64,000 nt of DNA from Martelella limonii (GTDB lineage Bacteria > Pseudomonadota > Alphaproteobacteria > Rhizobiales > Rhizobiaceae): positions 1,054,001-1,118,000 of the forward strand of contig NZ_JABUOU010000001.1 of assembly GCF_013344475.1 (NCBI RefSeq). The letters run 5' to 3'. Position 1 is the first letter of the stretch; each line of letters opens with the position of its first letter. The position numbers and the translations under genes were made by a program. Below are positions 54,584-61,900 of this stretch, piece by piece. The notes under the pieces were generated by a model. The model had not been told where the DNA came from, searched no databases, and was given only the letters and a program-made list of their open reading frames with translations.

Positions 54584-56776
54584 TCAGTGAGAGGCCACGA
54601 GCCGTGCGTAGTGCCCGCCGTGGTCCTGTATCAATGTCTCGTGTGTCCCGCGTTGCACGATCCTCCCCTGATCGAGCACCATGATCTCGTCGCTGTCACG
54701 TATTGTAGAGAGCCTGTGCGCGATGATAATACAGCTGCAGCCACGTCGCCTCAGGTTCAAATCGACGGTCTTCTCGGTTACGGGATCCAGTGCAGATGTG
54801 GCTTCATCCATAATCAATACCGCCGGATTCCGCGCGAGAGCACGTGCTATCTCGAGGCGTTGGCGTTCGCCTCCGCTGAGATTACGGCCTGCCTCTGAGA
54901 CGACAGCGTTGATGCCTTTCTCACGGACGAGAGCTGCCTGATCGAGGCAGGCGTCGGCAACGGCGCTGTTGATCGCCTGGTCGGATATCGAGCTATCCCA
55001 GAGGGTGATGTTGTCACGCAATGTGCCGCTGAAGACATTGATCTCCTGGCTAACCACGCCAAGTCCTGATGTCAGCGACAACCGGTCCATTTTCTGGACG
55101 GGCCTTTCGTCGAAAAGAACCTCGCCTTGCCACGGCTGGTAGAGCCCGGCAACCAGCTTGCCGATGGTGGATTTTCCCGAGCCGCTTGTTCCAACAAGGG
55201 CAACACGCATGCCCGGTTGGAGCAAAAGGGAAAAGTCTTCGAGCAGCGGCTTTTCGAGCCGGCTATACCCGAAGGTGATGGCGCGAAGTTCCACCTTGCC
55301 AATGAGCGGCAACGTTTCCCTTGAAGCGGCCGTACCCCCTGGAGAGGTCACCTCCGGTCTGGTGGCATCATAATTGATGAGGTCCTCGACACGGCTGAGA
55401 TCGACCTGCGTTGTCTGCAGCGAGGAGCCAAGGCTTACAAGACCTGCGATGGGTCCATTGAAACTGCCGACCAGAACCTGAAACGCGATAAGGTCTCCGA
55501 CGGTCATCCTGCCGTCCAGAACCAACAAGGCGCCGACGCTGAGAATAGCGACATTGCCGAGGGCGCCAAGGCTGCCGGGGAGAAGGCTGAGAATGCGGTT
55601 CTGGCGCCCGATCGTCTGGGACAGAGACACATACTGTGCCTGCACCCCTCCCCAGCGTGCAAACAGGTCATCTTCGAGCCCGGCAGCCTTGACCGTTTCG
55701 ATTGCCGAGAGACCACTCATGATCGCCGAGCTTTGCTCGGCGCCATTTTTTGCGAGGAGATGGCGTGCATTCTCAAACCTTATCCATACAATGCGCGCCA
55801 TGACGAGGTTGAAAGCGGCAAGAAAAACGACGATCGAAGCCAGAAAAGGGCTGTAGGAAAACATCATCGCGCCGTAGACGATGATGGAAATGATCCCCAC
55901 GATACTGAACGCGAGGGGGCCGGACACCATGGATGCAACACGATTGGCAGATGCCAGTCTGTTGGCAATGTCACCGGCATAGCGTTGGCTGAAAAAGTCG
56001 GCCGGCAGATGCAGGAGCCGCCAGAACACGTTTCGCGTCATGCCGATGCTGACCTTTGCGGAAAAGCGCATCAGGAAATGTTGCTGCAGCCAGCTCAGCA
56101 GCATACTAAGGCCGCCCGCCACAAGATAAATGGCAAGCAGCGGCCTCACCCAGTCTTGCTGCCCTCCAATCAGAAAGTCATCGACGTAGATCTTGCTCAG
56201 CGCCGGGATCACGATGCCGGGTATCACAAGCAGCAAGGTCACCAGCAGGATGAAGGCAAATGGCCCCCCTGTGCCGCGTGCGAACCTGCGAAGTTGTCGC
56301 AAAACCGAAGGTTTTTCGCCGCCGCGTGTGAAATCCGGGCCCGGCTGGATGGTGATCGCGATGCCTGTGAAATTGCGGTCCATCTCGGCCCAGCTGATAT
56401 GCTGCCGCCCCTGAGCCGGATCATTTATCTGGGCGCCCTTGCGATCGATCTTCTCCAGAACCACGAAGTGATTGAAGCGCCAAAAGATGATCGCAGGCAG
56501 CCGCAGATCACGGAGCTTGCCCAGTCCAGCCTTGAACCCTTTTGCTTCGCAGCCGAAACGCCTGGCCGCCTCCATCACGTTCCAGGCATTTGAGCCATTT
56601 CGCGAAACACCGCATTCAACACGCAGCCGCTCCAGCGGAACCCAGCGGCCATGATAGGCAAGCACCATCGCCAGACAAGCCGCGCCACATTCGACAGCCT
56701 CCATCTGCAGGATGGTCGGCGTGTTGCGGCTGCGAAAAATGCCCCTCGGCCTCCACGGCGGAAAACGTCTTTTCAT
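54584..56776 (-). CDS. C39 peptidase-ABC bacteriocin exporter (NHLM ABC1 type)
   Basis: This 730-residue exporter would cut the double-glycine leader and move the core across the inner membrane. The C39 domain has Gln24 and Cys30 in QMEAVECGAACLAMVL, His103 in FNHFVVLEK and Asp119 in INDPAQGR, so it looks active. A membrane domain and ATPase follow (Walker A GTSGSGKST, signature LSGGERQR, Walker B VLIMDEATSALD). The ATG at 56776 with CGGAG ahead is chosen over one at 56791. It begins just after the adaptor stop codon. Confidence 0.92.
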   Translation of the reverse strand: MKRRFPPWRPRGIFRSRNTPTILQMEAVECGAACLAMVLAYHGRWVPLERLRVECGVSRNGSNAWNVMEAARRFGCEAKGFKAGLGKLRDLRLPAIIFWRFNHFVVLEKIDRKGAQINDPAQGRQHISWAEMDRNFTGIAITIQPGPDFTRGGEKPSVLRQLRRFARGTGGPFAFILLVTLLLVIPGIVIPALSKIYVDDFLIGGQQDWVRPLLAIYLVAGGLSMLLSWLQQHFLMRFSAKVSIGMTRNVFWRLLHLPADFFSQRYAGDIANRLASANRVASMVSGPLAFSIVGIISIIVYGAMMFSYSPFLASIVVFLAAFNLVMARIVWIRFENARHLLAKNGAEQSSAIMSGLSAIETVKAAGLEDDLFARWGGVQAQYVSLSQTIGRQNRILSLLPGSLGALGNVAILSVGALLVLDGRMTVGDLIAFQVLVGSFNGPIAGLVSLGSSLQTTQVDLSRVEDLINYDATRPEVTSPGGTAASRETLPLIGKVELRAITFGYSRLEKPLLEDFSLLLQPGMRVALVGTSGSGKSTIGKLVAGLYQPWQGEVLFDERPVQKMDRLSLTSGLGVVSQEINVFSGTLRDNITLWDSSISDQAINSAVADACLDQAALVREKGINAVVSEAGRNLSGGERQRLEIARALARNPAVLIMDEATSALDPVTEKTVDLNLRRRGCSCIIIAHRLSTIRDSDEIMVLDQGRIVQRGTHETLIQDHGGHYARLVASH

Positions 56777-56792
56777 GTCGGCGCTCCGCATG

Positions 56793-58070
56793 TCATCTGT
56801 TGATACCGAGCAGCTTCCGGATCGCCGGGATGACCAGGACGATCGGAGGGACCTGCTCGACCATGACTTCGGCATCAGCCAAAGTGCCGGTGCTGACTTT
56901 CAGGTCGGGGCCATTGCCAGAGCTCCACTTCAGCCCTGAAGGGGTCGACGTATCTTTTTCCAGCCGCACGCCGAGAGATATCGGAGGGCGTTGACCTGCG
57001 AGCGTTCTCGCCAGATCCGGATTCCCAAGCTGGCGTTCTATCGCAGCATTACTTTGGGGATCTTCGCTGACCCACACAACCTTTCCGAGGATCGTGCCAA
57101 AGCGGGCAGGCTCCACGGTGGATGGCGATACACTCACGTCCATCCCCTTGACGATTTTCTTTCCATGAAGCGGATCGGCGAAAAACACACCTTCAATCTC
57201 TTCATCCACAGGTCGGATAGTGAGAATCGTCTCGCCTGGCTGAACAAAAGAACCGACGGCAGCAGCGATTTCAACGACACGCCCGTCCATGTCCGAGATG
57301 ACTTTCCCGCCGCTTTCGAGGGTCTCCTCGATATCGGAGAGATTCTCCTCGGCATTCAATATCCGGTCATCCATCGCCTGGAGAGCCGTGTCCTTCTGGT
57401 TTTCAATCTGAAGCCGCCTGGAAACCAGCTGCTCCTTGTTGAACCTCGCTTCATCAAGGTTGCCGGATGCTTGAATAAGATCGTCACGAGCCTGCTCCAG
57501 CCTCAACGGGGTGACAAGGCCTTCCTCGCTTGCCTTTTCAAAGCCCGTAAGAATTTTTTCCCGGCTTTTCACCCGCCGCTCATTCCAATCGATTTGCCGC
57601 TGCAAATCCCTTTCGTTCTGATCGATTTCCGCAAGCTGTTGGCGGAGCAACGTGTTCCAATAGGTGTTCAAGAGCTCCTGCTCGCTTCTCAGCGAGCGCA
57701 AGGTGCGTTCCGCATCAAGCTTGTCATGCGCAATCGAGGCGATCTCGATGGACGCCAGGCGATCCCCTTCTTTAACTGCCCCGCCGAGCCGAACCGGAAG
57801 CGATTTCACGACCCCGGAATGGGTAACTGTGAAGTCTCTGGCTGCGCCGAACGCAGGGCCCAAAACTCCCGGACCCCGAACAAGAGTTGTTATGGTTCCG
57901 AAAACGCTCCAATAGATCGCACCCGCAAAAACAAGCGTGATCGCGATTGCAACCACCCAACCGCTCGGACCAACCACGCGCATCACGCTCTCAGTACTCT
58001 CAGAGCTTTGAAGTTGCTTCAGCGCAGCCTCGCGGTAGAGACGGCTTGATGTGTCATTGGTCTGGGACAT
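56793..58070 (-). CDS. HlyD-like secretion adaptor of NHLM system
   Basis: This 425-residue periplasmic adaptor has one N-terminal transmembrane helix (about residues 37-57, VVAIAITLVFAGAIYWSVF). A lipoyl half reads FTVTHSGVVKSLPVRLGGAV. A long coiled-coil hairpin (about 115-245) and a C-terminal barrel region follow. It links the inner-membrane exporter to an outer-membrane channel that is not in this window. The stop lies next to the peptidase-ABC start. Two overlapping small open frames precede it. Confidence 0.88.
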   Translation of the reverse strand: MSQTNDTSSRLYREAALKQLQSSESTESVMRVVGPSGWVVAIAITLVFAGAIYWSVFGTITTLVRGPGVLGPAFGAARDFTVTHSGVVKSLPVRLGGAVKEGDRLASIEIASIAHDKLDAERTLRSLRSEQELLNTYWNTLLRQQLAEIDQNERDLQRQIDWNERRVKSREKILTGFEKASEEGLVTPLRLEQARDDLIQASGNLDEARFNKEQLVSRRLQIENQKDTALQAMDDRILNAEENLSDIEETLESGGKVISDMDGRVVEIAAAVGSFVQPGETILTIRPVDEEIEGVFFADPLHGKKIVKGMDVSVSPSTVEPARFGTILGKVVWVSEDPQSNAAIERQLGNPDLARTLAGQRPPISLGVRLEKDTSTPSGLKWSSGNGPDLKVSTGTLADAEVMVEQVPPIVLVIPAIRKLLGINR

Positions 58071-58073
58071 GAA

Positions 58074-58175
58074 TCAGCAGGATTCCTTACATTGGAGCTT
58101 TGAAAAATGCCTGTCGCTCATCAAACAGAAACGCCTGGGCAGCACCGTCCCGATGCGCAGGAAGGAAGCAACCAT
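58074..58175 (-). CDS. Alternative small ORF (33 aa) coupled to the adaptor gene
   Basis: ATG at 58175 has GGAGG five bases upstream. The 33 residues end HFSKLQCKESC and include three cysteines. The TGA stop at 58074-58076 is three bases before the adaptor ATG, a spacing that suits translational coupling. Only one of the two overlapping frames need be real. The sequence does not decide between them. Confidence 0.3.
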   Translation of the reverse strand: MVASFLRIGTVLPRRFCLMSDRHFSKLQCKESC

Positions 58176-58215
58176 CAGATCCTCCAATAGAAAAAACTGG
58201 TCCGTGCATCTCCAT
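58087..58215 (-). CDS. Small ORF (42 aa) before the secretion adaptor gene
   Basis: ATG at 58215 is preceded by TTTGGAGGA, a strong ribosome site. It encodes 42 residues with VFSIGGSDGCFLPAHRDG near the start, including a Gly-Gly and one cysteine. It ends at TAA 58087. It overlaps another small frame in a different register. It may be a leader peptide that couples translation of the adaptor, or a second small secreted peptide. It is not recognised as any known family. Confidence 0.35.
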   Translation of the reverse strand: MEMHGPVFSIGGSDGCFLPAHRDGAAQAFLFDERQAFFKAPM

Positions 58216-58403
58216 GGCAATCCTCCAAATAAAAATGTCGCGGATCGTTTAATTTAACGTCCATCCTTGCGGCAAAACCGACTATTATCCCCTGGAATTT
58301 GATCTCGATGAATCCATATTTATTTCCACAACATGGACTTTAACTGTGTTGTCAGTGGAATGGATCACGCTCGAACGAATGCCAATCATACACCTACTCG
58401 GGA

Positions 58404-58922
58404 CTATTCAACTTCCGCTAGATCATTGAGTCGTTTGAACGCCGCTGAAAAGCCCTGAAGCGATGCCGCAAACGGAACTTTCTTGTCGCTGTTGGCGACC
58501 GCTCCGGTCACGGTCAGGCTCGAGCCGGATTTCATTCCGTCGACGATTTCCCGATCCAGGTTGATCTCAACCAGACACCCCCGCGGCAAGCAGGTCGAAA
58601 ACTCCAGCTGCTGCTCCGCGGCCTTTTCATCAAGCGAAAGAAAAAGCGGCTCTGCCACCGCGAGGCCGAAGGGCATCACGATGAGACCGAGCAGGCCGCC
58701 ATCCTCGCCCGCTATCAACTCCACGGAGAATACCGTATCACCGGAAGCGCTATCGACCTGCCTCTGCGACATGACGCATTGATCACCTTTGTCGTCGCTG
58801 ATGCAGTTGACCTGCCAGTCTTGATAGGTTTCGTGCAACTCGTTCGCGCCGCCAGGCAAAGCCGCAGCGGCTGGCAAAAATGATGTTGCGACCAAAACAC
58901 CCGAAGCAAAAAGTCTCAGCAC
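58404..58922 (-). CDS. IalB-family secreted protein
   Basis: This 172-residue protein has a signal peptide (MLRLFASGVLVATSFLPAAAA) and a mature domain matching invasion-associated locus B proteins: TYQDWQVNCISDDKGDQC, VMSQRQVDSASGDTVFSVEL and STCLPRGCLVEINLD. It is probably exported to the periplasm or envelope. The start is a GTG with AAAGGA about nine bases ahead. It lies between the autotransporter gene and the secretion operon on the same strand. Family function is poorly defined outside Bartonella. Confidence 0.88.
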   Translation of the reverse strand: MLRLFASGVLVATSFLPAAAALPGGANELHETYQDWQVNCISDDKGDQCVMSQRQVDSASGDTVFSVELIAGEDGGLLGLIVMPFGLAVAEPLFLSLDEKAAEQQLEFSTCLPRGCLVEINLDREIVDGMKSGSSLTVTGAVANSDKKVPFAASLQGFSAAFKRLNDLAEVE

Positions 58923-58994
58923 TTCACTATTCCTTTTGAATTCTTGTATTGCGGCCGATGAGGCGGCTTCGGCTTGGAAGATGTCATTCGTGCT

Positions 58995-61900
58995 TCAGAA
59001 ATTGAACTGCATGCGGGCGTAGCCGCCGTAGGAAGATGTGTTCTCCGAGATTGAGCCTCCGGCCTTGAGAGACAGGGATAGTCGTTCGCTCAGATCCATG
59101 TTCAACCCGGCAGCCAGCTCGAACTGGTTCCTGTCGCTGCTCGATGTGATCGCAACATCGTCATCGAACACACTGCCCCCGATCAGTCGCGACGCGAGAT
59201 CGAAGTTTGAGCCGCTCAGCGTGGACGACACGCCCGCCCGCACGAACCCGACAGCCGCATGATCCGCCCAGTTGAATGCACGCCCAAGTTCCAGCGAAGA
59301 GCTTAAAACCAGCGAATTATGTGCGACCGGATCGACTTCCCAGTTCAGCGGTCCGGATCCGTCTTCCTGGAATCCGTTCTGGAACAGACGCGTGCCGGCA
59401 AGCGCGATGGATGGTTTTGCGTAATAGTCATCGAACGGCAAGACGGCATAGGCGCGCAGTTCCGCCGTCACGAAACCTCCGGCCAGATCGGCGCCCGCCC
59501 CGTAGGACTGATTGCCGATCGCGTATCTGCGGGCCTGATCATAATTGTAGTAGCCGCCGCCAAAGGTCGTTGACAGTGTAAAGACGCCGACCTCGCGCTT
59601 GAACGCAGCGCCGCCGCTCCAAAGATAGCCGTCCTGGTCGAAATTGCTGCCATCGACCCGAACATGCTGAACACGGCCGCCGGCCTCGATGAAGGTGTCG
59701 CGGGCGATTTCCGTCTGCACAGCCCCTTCAAAACCGGCGGTATACTCATCGAACCCGAGTGTGGAATCCGTCTCGTCTTGATGAAACACATCACCGACAA
59801 CCTGTCCCCAGACGCATTCACGCTGATGATAGAAGGTTTCCCCCGCCGCGGGATCAAGAATAGGACAGCTCTGCAGCAGGCTGTGGACCGCCTGAGAGGC
59901 TTCGACCTGGCGCGACGCACTGATCAGGCTTTCGTCCAGGGTGTGATGTCCATAGATCTCCTCAACGGCCTCTCCGGTTGGTGCGTTCAGGATGTCGGTC
60001 GCCAGAAGGCCGAGCGCATCTGTCTTTTCTTGATCGACATCGCCCTTGCGGACGCTTCCCATGACGGAGTTGAAATGGCCGGCAAATTCAAGCGCATTCG
60101 CATCCAGCGACTGGCCACTCCCGGCGCCGGTATAATCGACAACAAACATACTCGTCAGTTGCGTCGGATCGCCTGTGTCTTGAAGCGCATAGGCGACCGT
60201 CGCGCTGTTGATCATCTGCACCTCTCGTGCAGAAAGTGCAGCACCATCTTCTGTCTTCAGGAATGTGAATTCGCCGCTGTCGCCATTGACGAAGTTGGTC
60301 CGGCCAGTCCACCAGCCACGTGCCCCGCCCGAAAGGTTGACCGTGTCCCTGGCCTTGCCAAGATCAAGCGTGATCACGTCATTGGTCAGCGTGGCGGCAG
60401 GAGACGTCTGGGCCAGATCGACCTGAATGACGCCGGTTGCCGTTTGCGTGAAGGCGCCCGTGGTGATCCTTGCCTTGTCAACTACGCCAAAGCCACCTGC
60501 AGACATCGCGCCGGCATTGGTAATCGCCGACCGGTCGCTGCCACCAAGATCAACCTTATTGCCCAGCGCATATCGGCCACCCTCGGAATTGACGAGCTCG
60601 GCTGGATAATCGCCGCCCCGAACATCAATGCCGCCAGCCAGATTGCCAAGGTTGGATATCCTGAGCCCGGCCTTTCCATCGGAACCAATGACGATCGAAG
60701 ACGATCCGGCACTTCGCAAGGTCCCGCTATTGCTCACACGGTTGGAGATCACTTCGACGCCATCTTCCTGGGCCCGCGAACGCCCACCCATGATCGCAAT
60801 CGTCTCATGGGCTTCCGGGTTCGTCGTCGCAACAACACCGCCCTCGGCGATCGTGATCGTGACAACGCCCTCCTTGCTGTCCATGGAATCATTCACGGAA
60901 AGGGACGAGGCCTGCGCAAGAATGGCGCGAGACTTCTCACCGGCAGCGATCACCTGCCCCGAGACAGTGATATAGACGCCGCCCGAATGGCTCGACTTGT
61001 CACCGCCGCTGGCGCTCTGCGCAAATATGCCATGCGCGCCCTTGCCCAGAACCAGGATGCTGCCTGCAATATCAGCTGTAATCAGACCGCTATCGCCCTT
61101 CAGGCCGGCACTGCCGATCTTGAGACCCAGCGACGAAGCCGCCGCTCCGCCGCCGCCGCCAGTCGACTGCAACCAAAGACCGTGGGCGGAATCGCCAAAT
61201 GTGGCAATCGAGCTATCCTTCGACAGCGTCACCGTGATCGGCCCGCCATCGCCGCCCTTCGCGCCATCAGGATGGGGCGAAACGCCGAAGACGCCAGACC
61301 CAAACGCTTCAACCAGCGAATCAAGTACATCCTGCAGAGAATCCTGCGGACTGCCCGCGGCCCCGCCGCCGCCGCCGACAGACTGAGCGGAGATCCCGAC
61401 CGCACCCTTGCCAAGCGTCATAACAGACCCGGTATTGGCGACACTGATCGCGCCCCCCTTGCCGCCGCCGCCGCTGCTGCCGGTGACTGTTGCTGCCAGA
61501 TAGGCCCATTCTGTGCCCTCGCCGCCAACGCCGCCTCCACCGCCAATGGTTTGAGAATAGATCGCCGTCGCATAGTCACCGAGTGTGAAAACGGAACCAG
61601 CATTATCGACAGTCAAATCACCGCCATCACCGCCAGATCCAGCACCACCGCCAATGTCAACAACCAGCGCCAGACTGAAAGGCTTCTTAACTTCAGTATT
61701 GTCTATATACCCTTTAATTCTTTTATTAGCATCCTCATACTTCTTTTTTATGTCATTGCGAATGTTAATAATTTTATCTCTAGCTGCCATAGCATTCTTT
61801 TCTAGAGATCTATCAGATACATTATATTTATTAAATATACTATAATATTCCTTGTAGAGAGAATCGAAACTTTTTTGAAGTTCCTTTATTTCTGGCGTGT

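Noticed and set aside
59664-61805. 713-codon plus-strand open frame across the autotransporter
   Set aside because: It is antisense to the glycine-repeat passenger, whose biased codons keep other frames open.
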